In this document: positions 9,449 through 17,080 of the stretch, piece by piece
How positions within the stretch are numbered: position 1 is the stretch's first letter
Layout of the letters: each line of letters starts with the position of its first letter
NCBI GenBank assembly: GCA_024698585.1
Contig: JAILRB010000026.1
Location: 1-52,002, forward strand
Origin: Eubacterium sp.
GTDB lineage: Bacteria; Bacillota; Clostridia; Lachnospirales; Lachnospiraceae
DNA: 52,002 nucleotides
Reading direction: 5' to 3'
Notes under the pieces: generated by a model
Seen by the model: the letters and a program-made list of their open reading frames with translations, nothing else
Told to the model about the DNA's origin: nothing
The model's database searches: none
Program-made: the position numbers and the translations under genes

Positions 9449-10138
9449 ATGAAATTTTAAAAAATTGCATTTCCGTTTCTTGTCATTATAATTATTTTTT
9501 TCATTTTTCCTGTATTGAAAATACAATTGGATAAGTTTTATAACAACTTCAACCAGACTCCCACTTACATGCCGGAAACAATCAACGAAGAGGAATACGA
9601 AAAGAAGGGGTTGTACTATCCAGGTACTATGGATAATGAGAAGAACGAATATTCCAGTAAATATTTAGATCTTCGTCTCGTTTTTCCGAAAGTCGCTATC
9701 ATTGATCATAAAATATTTTCAGCACGAGAAATAGAAGATTTTAATAAAGATTCAAATTTACATTCTAAAGATATCCCAGCTAAAGAACTTAAGGAACTTT
9801 TTGTTACCAGTTATAGCGGTGAAACAAAAATGGAACTTGTCGTTTGGAACGAGACGAATCCACTCAATGAAGATAGTAGCAAAATTTTGGCCGATGATTT
9901 GAAGGATGTTATACAAGGTATTGGAAATAATTTTAAAATCGAAAAAGTATGCAAGGAAATAATCAGTGGACAACAATATACTAGCATCAACATTTCCGGA
10001 ATAAATAAAAGCTCAGATTCGCCTTATTATGTACAATACTATGTCCGAGATGTAAAAAAGAGTAATGTCGCAATCATTATAAGAAGTACAAATAAAAACG
10101 ACATGGAAAAAATGTTGTCATCAATCAAGAAACTTTAA
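9449..10138 (+). pseudogene. Paralogue of the 7562 gene with a nonsense codon at position 4
   Basis: A good ribosome site (AAAAGGAGAT) precedes ATG at 9449, and the frame reads M-K-F-stop (TAA at 9458-9460), where the intact paralogue reads M-K-F-E. One G-to-T change explains it. After the stop the same frame stays open for 226 codons and encodes the same hydrophobic anchor (KIAFPFLVIIIIFFIFPVLK) and soluble domain as the 7562 protein. A TTG at 9515 could restart translation but would lose the anchor and has no ribosome site. Because the rest is intact, the mutation is recent, or the codon is read through, or it is a sequencing error. Confidence 0.8.
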
Positions 10139-10167
10139 TTCATAGTTATAATTCACAAGGAGATAGC

Positions 10168-10578
10168 ATGACAAAAGGAAAAATAATTAGAAGAGTTTGT
10201 ATATTTTTATTTGCCCTTATATGCACTACCGCAATCATTTTTAAAATTATCTTCATAAAAGAAGTGACGAGATTTGATTCAAACATTGACATCAACACAC
10301 CTAATTATGTTAGTTTTTCCAAAGAGTCTTTTATCAAATGGACTAAAGAGGCTGCTTCTAACGGAAGCTTTGATGTTAGCGGAGTTAAAGAAGACTTAAA
10401 AGATTTGGATAACCACCAGAGACTCATGGTGTCGTTTGGGCGTGAAATAAGTTTCTTCTATCGAATCAGACCTTTTGAACCGGTTGAAATAAAATATAAA
10501 AATGATGAAGTGACTAACACAGTATATGTGTATAAGATTAATTACGATGGTCCCATTATCGATTATAGTCTTTACTAA
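10168..10578 (+). CDS. Small signal-anchored protein, unknown function
   Basis: The 136-residue product starts at an ATG after AAGGAGATAGC. It has a basic N-terminus (MTKGKIIRR) and one hydrophobic helix (about 10-30), then an extracellular domain of about 100 residues with aromatic-rich strands (REISFFYRIRPFEPVEIKYK). It lies 29 bases after the broken paralogue and was probably cotranscribed with it. No motif suggests a function. Confidence 0.75.
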   Translation: MTKGKIIRRVCIFLFALICTTAIIFKIIFIKEVTRFDSNIDINTPNYVSFSKESFIKWTKEAASNGSFDVSGVKEDLKDLDNHQRLMVSFGREISFFYRIRPFEPVEIKYKNDEVTNTVYVYKINYDGPIIDYSLY

Positions 10579-10624
10579 GATAGAATTAAGAGTAATGCAT
10601 AGATTTTAGCAAAAAATTCTTTAT

Positions 10625-10667
10625 TCTGTGCATGATAGAGGTACATTACGAGTTAGGAATGCACAGA
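10625..10667. repeat. 9-bp inverted repeat, possible hairpin
   Basis: TCTGTGCAT (10625-10633) and ATGCACAGA (10659-10667) form a perfect inverted repeat with a 25-base loop in the convergent gap before pfp. Another TGTGCAT follows at about 10690. The role is unknown. Confidence 0.4.
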
Positions 10668-10730
10668 TGAGAACGAAAACATCATTTTTTGTGCATAAAT
10701 AGAGATCTCACAAAGAATATACATAAAAGA

Positions 10731-10767
10731 AAACTCCAACGGCTCACAACCGCTGGAGTTTTTTTAT
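10731..10767. terminator. Bidirectional terminator between the 10168 gene and pfp
   Basis: The stem AACTCCA-CGG/CCG-TGGAGTT has T runs on both strands and serves both converging transcripts. Confidence 0.85.
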
Positions 10768-12002
10768 TTATTATCCGGATAAAGATGTGACACATCTAAG
10801 TAATCTGGAATTCCGCGGTAGTATTTTACTACCGGTTCTCCGAGAATTAATGGATAAGCGTAATCGATGAATTCCTGTGTGACATCGTTTCCACGCTCGT
10901 TGATCCATTCTCTAGGTACGTGTTTTACCAATCCTGCCACGTTCTTCACATCGGTATCGCCCATATCTACAGCATATGGATCATTGCCCTTGCGGACTGC
11001 TGTTACCATGACACCGGATCTTCCTTCTGTTGCAACACGAACAGCATGCATTCCGAGACGGAATGCTTCACCAATGTCAGTAACGGATGACATATGAGCT
11101 GCACTTCTCTGTAAAATATTGATTTCCACAGAACGAACCTTCACCTGAAGATTTTCCTTGATGATATATTCTAAACATTTACCGGTACCGCTTAACTGGC
11201 TGTGACCAAAGGTATCTTCCACAGCTGTGGTGGCACTGATATAGTTTCCTTCATCGTCCTTGATTCCCTCTGAAACTGCGATTACTACATTATTGTACTT
11301 ATCTAAAGCTTCCTTAACATCTTCGATGAATTCGTCTTCATGAAATGCCACTTCCGGCAAGTAAATAAGGTGCGGTGCATGGTTATAGGAATTTCTGGCT
11401 AATACCGAAGAACCTGCTAACCAACCGGCATCACGCCCCATGATTTCCACGATGGTTACACTCTTAATTGGATAAATGGATGTGTCGTGTCCGATTTCCA
11501 ATAAGGTAGACGCCACATACTTTGCAGCGGAACCATATCCCGGAGTGTGGTCTGTAACACACAAGTCGTTATCTATGGTTTTCGGGATTCCCACAATCTT
11601 AATGTCATTCCCGATCTGTTTTGCATAAGCATTTAATTTATCCACAGTATCCATGGAATCATTACCGCCAATATAGAAAAAGGCGTCAATTTCATATTCT
11701 TCGAATTTATTAAAAATATATGCGTAAGGTGCATCATCTTCCGAGTAATCAGGTAACTGATATCTACAGGAACCAAGATACATGGATGGGGATTTCTGTA
11801 ACAAGTCAATGAACATCGGAGTTTCTTCCACCTTCTGTGTGAGGTCCATTAATCTTCCATTCAGTAATCCCTGAACTCCGTTAAGGGAACCGTAAATTTT
11901 ATCAAAACGTGTACTGTTAATGGCACCCTGAATCACTCCTGCCAGGCTGGAATTAATTGCCACGGTAGGTCCACCGGATTGTGCAACTAAGCAATTATGC
12001 AT
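10764..12002 (-). CDS. pfp: 6-phosphofructokinase, probably pyrophosphate-dependent
   Basis: The 412-residue protein phosphorylates fructose 6-phosphate in glycolysis. The start at 12002 follows GGAGGATATTTAAT; the longer frame is spurious. QSGGPTVAINSSL marks the phosphate-binding loop, GGNDSMDT (112-119) and PKTIDND (140-146) the active site. Asp115, where ATP enzymes carry Gly, and Lys141 in PKTIDND are the residues that mark pyrophosphate-dependent enzymes; this follows known PFK family rules. The reaction would then be reversible and save ATP, which suits an anaerobe. The gene is monocistronic and divergent from cotJ. Confidence 0.93.
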   Translation of the reverse strand: MHNCLVAQSGGPTVAINSSLAGVIQGAINSTRFDKIYGSLNGVQGLLNGRLMDLTQKVEETPMFIDLLQKSPSMYLGSCRYQLPDYSEDDAPYAYIFNKFEEYEIDAFFYIGGNDSMDTVDKLNAYAKQIGNDIKIVGIPKTIDNDLCVTDHTPGYGSAAKYVASTLLEIGHDTSIYPIKSVTIVEIMGRDAGWLAGSSVLARNSYNHAPHLIYLPEVAFHEDEFIEDVKEALDKYNNVVIAVSEGIKDDEGNYISATTAVEDTFGHSQLSGTGKCLEYIIKENLQVKVRSVEINILQRSAAHMSSVTDIGEAFRLGMHAVRVATEGRSGVMVTAVRKGNDPYAVDMGDTDVKNVAGLVKHVPREWINERGNDVTQEFIDYAYPLILGEPVVKYYRGIPDYLDVSHLYPDNK

Positions 12003-12156
12003 ATTAAATATCCTCCTATAAACTTTCTCTCTACAGTATACCCCACATTGCGACAAAAACCAAATGAAAAATCAAGGATGAAAATAGGTATTTTCTGCGA
12101 ACAGTAAAAAAAGAGAGGCATAAAGTAATAATGTAACAGCATATGTGGAGGAAAAA

Positions 12157-12507
12157 ATGGATTGTAATTGCAATCAAAACGGGAGAGGGTATAGTCCGAG
12201 CATGGAACAACGTGGGATGCAAAATAATGGACGAAACATGTACTACGGACGCGGCCCTGCCGGTGGGCGAAAACCTAATTGCAGCCAAGGCGGAAAAGGA
12301 CAGTTCCTGAGTGGAACAGTCCAGTCGGGAAGACGATTTGACGGATGTAATCCGGTCAATGCACCGGTTGATCAGATGACGATTGGAATGGGATATGTAC
12401 CTTGGCAGAAATGGCAGAACATCTATGACATGGATGAAGCCATCAAGCGGGGAACCATCTTTGAAGAACTTGATAAACCATATTTAGGAAGGCCGGTGAA
12501 ATCATGA
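12157..12507 (+). CDS. cotJA: Spore coat associated protein CotJA
   Basis: The family signature MGYVPWQKWQNIYDMDEAI...GTIFEELDKPYLG is at the C-terminus (about 73-111). The 116-residue product is longer than the classical CotJA because of a Gly/Asn/Arg-rich N-terminal extension. The start at 12157 is preceded by GTGGAGG; the in-frame GTG at 12145 overlaps that site. CotJA is required for assembly of CotJC into the inner spore coat. The stop overlaps the cotJB start by four bases (ATGA). Sporulation-sigma control is expected from the family, but I see no convincing promoter. Confidence 0.92.
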   Translation: MDCNCNQNGRGYSPSMEQRGMQNNGRNMYYGRGPAGGRKPNCSQGGKGQFLSGTVQSGRRFDGCNPVNAPVDQMTIGMGYVPWQKWQNIYDMDEAIKRGTIFEELDKPYLGRPVKS

Positions 12508-12755
12508 ATCAGGAAAAACTAATGTTACTCATTCAGAAGGCAAATTTTGCATTATATGATGTGAAGTTGTTTTTGGATACCCATCCAAACTGCCAGGAAG
12601 CACTGGACTATTATCAGAACATGAAAAAGGTAAAAGAGAAAGCAATGCGAGAGTATGTAGAGAATTTCGGTTCCCTATGCGCAGAAGATGTGGAAAATAG
12701 AGATTATTGGGATTGGAACGACCGTCCATGGCCTTGGGAAGGAGGTAACTGCTAA
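12504..12755 (+). CDS. cotJB: Spore coat protein CotJB
   Basis: The 83-residue product has the CotJB pattern: a helical N-terminus (LIQKANFALYDVKLFLDTHPNCQEAL), then a Trp-rich tail (DYWDWNDRPWPWEGGNC). It sits between cotJA and cotJC, overlapping both starts (ATGA and TAATG), so the three are translationally coupled. The precise biochemical role is unknown in the family. Confidence 0.93.
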   Translation: MNQEKLMLLIQKANFALYDVKLFLDTHPNCQEALDYYQNMKKVKEKAMREYVENFGSLCAEDVENRDYWDWNDRPWPWEGGNC

Positions 12756-13354
12756 TGTATCGTTATGACAGAATGCTACAATACCCGATTAATATTAAAA
12801 CAAGGAATCCGAAAATTGCTCAGGTGATTATCAGCCAATACGGTGGTCCGGACGGTGAAATCGGAGCATCCCTTCGATATATGTCCCAGAAATTTGCCAT
12901 GAAAAACAAGCGGGTAGCCGGTCTTCTGAATGACATCGCCACTGAGGAACTTTCCCATGTGGAGATGGTGGGAACCATTGTTTCCCAGTTAGTAAAAGAT
13001 CTTCCATGCGAAGATGTGGATACTGCAGGGTTTGAGAAGTATTATGTGGATCATACCCTTGGCATCTGGCCACAGTCTGCCGGTGGCGTTCCATTTTCAG
13101 CTACCATGTTCCAGTCATCCGGCGACCCTATTGCCGACCTATATGAAGATATGGCTGCGGAACAGAAAGCCCGAAAAACCTACGATAACATCCTTGCCTT
13201 AGTCAAGGATTGCGAGGTGGCCGACCCGATTCGCTTCTTGCGGGAACGTGAGGTGGTTCACTTCCAGCGCTTTGGCGAAGCATTGCGAATGATTCAGGAT
13301 GACTTAGATCATCGAAACTTTTATGCGTTTAATCCTAGCGGATGTAAGAAATAA
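12755..13354 (+). CDS. cotJC: Spore coat protein CotJC, manganese-catalase family
   Basis: The 199-residue ferritin-like protein is related to manganese catalases. Metal-ligand patterns are visible in GEIGASLRYMSQ, IATEELSHVEMV and the later EDMAAEQKARKTYDNI and REREVVHFQRFGEAL helices, giving the glutamate/histidine set for a di-manganese site. It is expected in the spore coat, where it may remove peroxide. It ends the cotJ operon and is followed by a terminator. Confidence 0.94.
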   Translation: MYRYDRMLQYPINIKTRNPKIAQVIISQYGGPDGEIGASLRYMSQKFAMKNKRVAGLLNDIATEELSHVEMVGTIVSQLVKDLPCEDVDTAGFEKYYVDHTLGIWPQSAGGVPFSATMFQSSGDPIADLYEDMAAEQKARKTYDNILALVKDCEVADPIRFLREREVVHFQRFGEALRMIQDDLDHRNFYAFNPSGCKK

Positions 13355-13364
13355 AAAAGCAATT

Positions 13365-13402
13365 TCCCGGTGTCATTGAAAACGGCATCGGGAGTTTTTT
13401 GT
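13365..13402 (+). terminator. Terminator of the cotJABC operon
   Basis: The imperfect stem CCCGGTGTC/GGCATCGGG is followed by AGTTTTTTG. Confidence 0.75.
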
Positions 13403-13438
13403 AAATGTATGGTAAAAATGTAATCTGTTCTTTTAATA

Positions 13439-13690
13439 TGATATAATAGCCTAATAAAAGTGTACGGAAAAAGATATTGGAAAGCCCCCATCGGGGTGGA
13501 TGATGAACATTTTGTTTTATTGTATGGAGGGAGTGTATTGATATAGGTTTTAGAACATTAGAAATAAGCCACGCAGCCTGAATTATGCTCTAAAAATAGT
13601 GCATTGTTCAACAAATAGGCTGACGCATAAAGTTGACCGACGCACCATTTTTGGCGGCTCGTTCAAGTATTATATCTTGTATGTTGTAAA
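13439..13690 (+). ncRNA. Possible structured RNA, unidentified
   Basis: An extended -10 promoter (TGATATAAT, 13439-13447) could start a + transcript near 13454. No protein frame of note follows, but strong pairings do: CCCC-ATC-GGGG (about 13487-13497), ACGCAGCCT (13571-13579) with AGGCTGACGC (13617-13626), and inside it TGCTCTA/TAGTGCA around an AAAA loop. I tested 6S, tmRNA, RNase P, SRP and common riboswitch cores by eye and none fits. There is no clear terminator before the promoter at 13785. The call rests on structure only. Confidence 0.35.
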
Positions 13691-13784
13691 ATGTATTGTT
13701 CCATATATAGAATCTCATAAAATCTTCTTTACGAATGATATTATATCATATGACGTGTGAAAACAATAGATTTTAATCAAAAAA

Positions 13785-13813
13785 TTGATGAAGTATAGCG
13801 TGTGTGTTATTAT
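13785..13813 (+). promoter_or_regulatory. Promoter of the putative RNA at 13820
   Basis: TTGATG (13785-13790), a 17-base spacer and TATTAT (13808-13813) predict a start near 13820. Confidence 0.6.
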
Positions 13814-13819
13814 GTAAGT

Positions 13820-13962
13820 GAACAAAGAAGGTTATGGTTGTTCGGCTCATAACTGGAGTTCCCAAAAGAGAGTTGGTTTGCTCTCCCGAATAGGTTTTTA
13901 AACTGAAAACAAAGGAACCTCACAAAAGAAAAAATGCTCCTGTCTTTCAGGAGCATTTTTTA
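13820..13962 (+). ncRNA. Small structured RNA of about 140 nt, unidentified
   Basis: This stretch has a promoter, no open reading frame, and an intrinsic terminator. Inside, GTGA...AGGTT at the 5' end can pair with AACCTCAC near 13915-13924, closing a multibranch region that contains GTTATG/CATAAC (about 13831-13852) and GAGAG/CTCTC (about 13868-13885) hairpins. The genes on the right are on the other strand, so it is a free-standing RNA rather than a leader. I could not match it to 6S RNA, SRP RNA or a known riboswitch. Confidence 0.5.
13931..13962 (+). terminator. Terminator of the putative RNA
   Basis: AAATGCTCCTG/CAGGAGCATTT with loop TCTTT and a T-rich tail. The A-rich left arm also lets it act on minus-strand transcripts from beyond 13986. 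Confidence 0.85.
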
Positions 13963-13985
13963 ATCCAACGCCTATAAAATCATAA

Positions 13986-14993
13986 TTAAAAGGTGATTAT
14001 TCTTTTTTGATTCTCAGATTTATTCGCAGCTGTTTTGTTCGTTTTTCCGGATTCCTTTGTTTCCTTGCTCTTCTGACTGTTTTCCTGCTTCTTTGTTTTT
14101 CCTTTCGGAGATGTGTTTTTCTTCTTTTTCTTTGTCTTTTTAGCTTTTTTCTTTTTCTCCGTTTTCTTCTTCATGGCTTTGTTCTTTTTTGAAGTCACTT
14201 CGGAAGATTCTTTTTCTGTTTGGTCCCGTTTTACAACCTCTTTCTCTGTTGTTGTTTCCAAACTGTTTGAAGCAGTTGTCTCCTTTTCTGCCTTTTTCGA
14301 TTTCTCCGCAACTTTTTTGTGCTTCTTTTCCTTACTGTTCCCGGTTACCGTTTCTTTCGTTTTCGTTTCACCTATATTCATCTCAACCTTTTTCTCTGTC
14401 GTAACCTCGTTATCCTTTGAAGTACTTTCGTTTTCCGGCTTTTCTTCGACTTTCACAAGAACTTGTACACCCATTTCATCAATGGTCTTTTCCGCCTGCT
14501 TTTTGACCTTTTTTTCAATGGTTGCTTTTTTATTTCCAGAAACAGTAATATAAACATTATGATTCTTTTCGAAATAATGCTCTTTTTCAATTTCCTGTAG
14601 GATATCATCTACTGTTTCTTCTAAAGTTTCTCCCACTTTTATCCGCTGAACAATCTCTTTTCCATCTTCGTTCTTGGCTTCAATCTTTTCCACGCAATTG
14701 TTTTTCACCAACAATTCCATTGCCGGATTTACCTGAATCAGTACCCTCGTATAACCGTTGGTGTTGTTTACGAAAACCAGTGATATGATCATCATCAACA
14801 TTACCGAGCACACAAGAGAATAGCGATAAAATCTGCCAAATCCTTTTTTCTTTTTCACTCCAAAGATTTCCTCTTTTTCATGCTCACTCAGTCGTCTCTG
14901 TGCTTCCAATGATACAGCATCAAGGTCAATTTTCGGAGCCAGTTGTTCAAATCCGATATTCAGTTTTTTCTTTAAATCATCATTTTTTTTCAC
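13986..14993 (-). CDS. RsgI-like transmembrane anti-sigma factor with Lys-rich tail
   Basis: The 335-residue product has a cytoplasmic N-terminus (about 1-55) that should bind the sigma factor, one membrane helix (about 56-77) and an extracellular domain carrying VLIQVNPAMELLVKNNCVEKI, the beta-hairpin typical of the RsgI extracytoplasmic region (INVNPSIELxVN-like). After about 190 the chain is a low-complexity Lys/Glu/Thr-rich tail ending KRIITF, probably a cell-wall-spanning or ligand-sensing segment. The GTG start overlaps the TGA stop of the sigma gene, so the two are made together. The ligand is unknown; RsgI relatives often sense polysaccharides. Confidence 0.8.
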   Translation of the reverse strand: MKKNDDLKKKLNIGFEQLAPKIDLDAVSLEAQRRLSEHEKEEIFGVKKKKGFGRFYRYSLVCSVMLMMIISLVFVNNTNGYTRVLIQVNPAMELLVKNNCVEKIEAKNEDGKEIVQRIKVGETLEETVDDILQEIEKEHYFEKNHNVYITVSGNKKATIEKKVKKQAEKTIDEMGVQVLVKVEEKPENESTSKDNEVTTEKKVEMNIGETKTKETVTGNSKEKKHKKVAEKSKKAEKETTASNSLETTTEKEVVKRDQTEKESSEVTSKKNKAMKKKTEKKKKAKKTKKKKKNTSPKGKTKKQENSQKSKETKESGKTNKTAANKSENQKRIITF

Positions 14994-15535
14994 TGTTCTT
15001 CCCTCGACTGCTTTTTCATTTTTTTCAATCCACGATTATACTTTGCCAATACGGTTCCTAATGGTTTTTCTACAATTTGAGCAATTTCTTTAAATTTGAA
15101 TCCTTCCATCAAATGAAGAACAATAATACTTCGTTCTTCCCGATCTAAAATCTGAAACAGATTTTCCACTGCCATTCGGTCTTCCAAACGTGATATTTGT
15201 TCAAAGGGAATTTCACATCCTAGTTCCTCCAAGGAAACAAGAGACTTCTTGCTTTCTGTTCTTTTCTTTGAAATATATATATTTCTTGCAATCTTCATCA
15301 TCCACGCCATTGGATTTCCATAAGAAACGTATAAATGTGCTCCTTGACCGATTTTAATAAATGTTTCCTGCAATAAATCTTCTGCATCTTCATAATTTCG
15401 TGTAAGCGAAAGCAACAAGGCAAATATCGGCTTATATGACTGTTCATAAAGCTCTTTCATTGCCTCGCTATCTCCGGAAGCAATTTTTTCAAAAACTGCC
15501 TCATCTATGATAACTTTTGCTTTCGTCTTACTCAT
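14990..15535 (-). CDS. ECF-type RNA polymerase sigma factor
   Basis: The 181-residue product has sigma region 2 (about 24-90, with YEDAEDLLQETFIKI and NPMAWMMKIARNIYI) and region 4 (about 122-172, with LDREERSIIVLHLMEGFKFKEIAQI). Region 3 is missing, as in ECF factors. The start at 15535 lies eight bases from GGAGGG; a TTG two codons earlier is possible. It is coupled to the RsgI-like anti-sigma factor downstream, which would hold it at the membrane until a signal arrives. Its own promoter motif is not obvious upstream of the operon. Confidence 0.93.
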   Translation of the reverse strand: MSKTKAKVIIDEAVFEKIASGDSEAMKELYEQSYKPIFALLLSLTRNYEDAEDLLQETFIKIGQGAHLYVSYGNPMAWMMKIARNIYISKKRTESKKSLVSLEELGCEIPFEQISRLEDRMAVENLFQILDREERSIIVLHLMEGFKFKEIAQIVEKPLGTVLAKYNRGLKKMKKQSREEQ

Positions 15536-15562
15536 TCGCAAAACCCTCCGCTTTGCATCTTC

Positions 15563-16027
15563 TTATTTTTTCTTCTTAAATGTGGTTTTTACATAACCAA
15601 ATTCTTTATCTTTTTTCTTCTTGATTCCGGTTATTGTTACTGAATAAGTCTTTCCTTTTTCAAGACCATTTACTTTCAGTTTCATCTGGCTTTTAGTTTT
15701 CTTTAAAACCTTAACTTCCATTTCCTGTCCATCTTCGTTCTGTACAGAAACAGTTACATTTTCATAAGAAACTTTTCCTCTGAACTTAATAAGGACTTTG
15801 TTCTTGTTTACTGTTGCCTTTGCAACCTTCACTTTGGACTTTTTCACACGAACCTTTTTTGTTGTTTTCTTTGCTTTTTCAACTTTCTTTTCCTGTTTCT
15901 GCTGTTTCACGACTTTCGTGGTGCTTTCAGCAACCGTTGCTTCCTCCCCGAAAACAGGAACTGCTGACACACTCATCAAGCAAACTGACAATAATGCTAC
16001 TAATAATTTTTTTGAAGATTTTCTCAT
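15563..16027 (-). CDS. Small secreted Lys-rich protein
   Basis: The 154-residue protein has a clear signal peptide (about 1-27, ending SAVPVFGEE) and a very basic body with KKTTKKVRVKKSKVKV followed by a beta-rich domain (about 70-150, VLIKFRGKVSYENVTVSVQ). It precedes the sigma/anti-sigma pair by 27 bases and shares the Lys-rich composition of the anti-sigma tail. It is probably part of the same envelope-sensing operon, as a target or a modulator (inference). The ribosome site AAAGGAGGAG is strong. Confidence 0.8.
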   Translation of the reverse strand: MRKSSKKLLVALLSVCLMSVSAVPVFGEEATVAESTTKVVKQQKQEKKVEKAKKTTKKVRVKKSKVKVAKATVNKNKVLIKFRGKVSYENVTVSVQNEDGQEMEVKVLKKTKSQMKLKVNGLEKGKTYSVTITGIKKKKDKEFGYVKTTFKKKK

Positions 16028-16201
16028 AGAAATCTCCTCCTTTCATTTATTTACTAGAGACTACGCATTATCGCCCCAATTTATTGCATTATTTTAAAAT
16101 TTTATTTTTCCTACTTTAAATTCACGATACCAGCCACCGTTCAATAATTCATCATGTTCTCTACTTCTTTTTTTCTATTATAACAGAACACTAACAAATA
16201 A

Positions 16202-16233
16202 GAGCGATTCCCATATATACTGGGAATCGCCCT
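16202..16233 (-). terminator. Terminator after tRNA-Gln
   Basis: The perfect stem GCGATTCCCA/TGGGAATCGC is followed on the minus strand by TCTTATTTGTT. Confidence 0.75.
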
Positions 16234-16247
16234 TATCTTATACTTAG

Positions 16248-16319
16248 CTGGCCCACAAGGATTCGAACCTTGAAATGCTGGAGTCAGAGTCCAGTGCCTT
16301 ACCATTTGGCGATGGGCCA
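16248..16319 (-). tRNA. tRNA-Gln (CTG anticodon)
   Basis: The minus strand gives a 72-base cloverleaf: acceptor TGGCCCA/TGGGCCA with discriminator G, anticodon stem CTGGA/TCCAG with loop CTCTGAC (anticodon CTG, reading CAG), and T loop GGTTCGAATCC. CCA is not encoded. It lies 59 bases after the peptidase-like gene on the same strand. Confidence 0.95.
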
Positions 16320-16378
16320 TTGTTGTCTAGCAACAGGTGATATTTTATCATAGTATTTTATAAATTGCAAGTACTTTT

Positions 16379-16789
16379 CTACCAAATTTGTTTCAATTTC
16401 TTGCGAATTCTTCGAACCCAAAAAGTCCGGCGAATTTTCTTCACATAAGCCAGGTACTTTTTATCTGTCGCCATGATTTCCTTTCCATCTTTCACAAAGG
16501 ATTCCATAACCCCAATCACCCAGTCAAAAGGCACCTGTTCCTTTAAAAACCGATTATCCCCGCAGGTAATGTAATACCCGTTTTTTACCGCAATAATCCG
16601 ATGGAGTACATATTCTCCTGTTGGTCGCTGATAAAGCGGCAAATCCATTTTTTTTAAAACGCCTGGTGACGGGTAGATTTTCACAAGATCTTTTCCCTGG
16701 CGAAGCATCGGCATCATACTGTCTCCTTTAACCGTTGCCAGATAAAATCCTTCCTTCTCCAGGCATTGCTGAATTGTCATTTTCCCCAT
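16379..16789 (-). CDS. S24/S26 peptidase-like protein
   Basis: The 136-residue product carries a signal-peptidase-type active site without a membrane anchor. GDSMMPML (22-29) has the nucleophile-type Ser24, LHRI (62-65) places a histidine where Sec11-type enzymes carry their base, and CGDN (76-79) matches the third box. It lacks the N-terminal helix of true signal peptidases, so it is likely cytosolic. It ends an operon with PqqD-like and HPr-kinase-like genes, which suggests leader cleavage of a modified peptide (inference). The start could also be the fourth codon. Confidence 0.75.
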   Translation of the reverse strand: MGKMTIQQCLEKEGFYLATVKGDSMMPMLRQGKDLVKIYPSPGVLKKMDLPLYQRPTGEYVLHRIIAVKNGYYITCGDNRFLKEQVPFDWVIGVMESFVKDGKEIMATDKKYLAYVKKIRRTFWVRRIRKKLKQIW

Positions 16790-16800
16790 AAATAATCAAC

Positions 16801-17067
16801 CTACGCTTCTATAATTCCAGGTTTCTTTAATGTTTCAAGAAACGATTTAACATCTGCTGCTGCTACCACCGCATCAATTTCATATTTTTCAACCAATGCA
16901 TCCACCAGTTCCTGTTCGCTGACTTCGTTCTGAAGTTTATCCCATAAAAACTTTCCGGAGGCGTTCAGTTTTACCATCCCATTGAAAGACTTACTGGCAG
17001 CTCCTACCGGAATCACCACGTTCTGTCCGCTTACTTCTCCTAATACAAATCCTTCTTTTACCTTCAT
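16801..17067 (-). CDS. PqqD-like peptide-binding (RRE) protein
   Basis: The 88-residue product matches the PqqD fold: an N-terminal beta part (FVLGEVSGQNVVIPVG), the ...KLNASGKFLWDKLQ element, then a helical bundle with SEQELVDALVEKYEID. Such proteins bind leader peptides of ribosomally made, modified peptides and present them to enzymes. The start is at 17067, eight bases after AAAGGAG; the frame opens two codons earlier at GTG. No radical-SAM enzyme or precursor is adjacent. Confidence 0.82.
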   Translation of the reverse strand: MKVKEGFVLGEVSGQNVVIPVGAASKSFNGMVKLNASGKFLWDKLQNEVSEQELVDALVEKYEIDAVVAAADVKSFLETLKKPGIIEA

Positions 17068-17080
17068 GTTCACTCTCCTT

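Noticed and set aside
12057..12156. SigE-type promoter for cotJABC (CATAAAGT box near 12120)
   Set aside because: A -10-like CATAnnnT is present, but no -35 lies at the required distance, so I did not annotate it.
13454..13962. Assignment of the region to 6S RNA, tmRNA, RNase P or SRP RNA
   Set aside because: None of the conserved cores (tmRNA ends, RNase P GAGGAAAGUCC-type block, SRP GGAA loop with partner, 6S bubble) could be found by eye. It is left as unidentified.
14007..14553. Plus-strand frames opposite the anti-sigma tail
   Set aside because: These long Phe/Leu/Ser-rich frames are mirror images of the Lys/Glu/Thr-rich coding strand.
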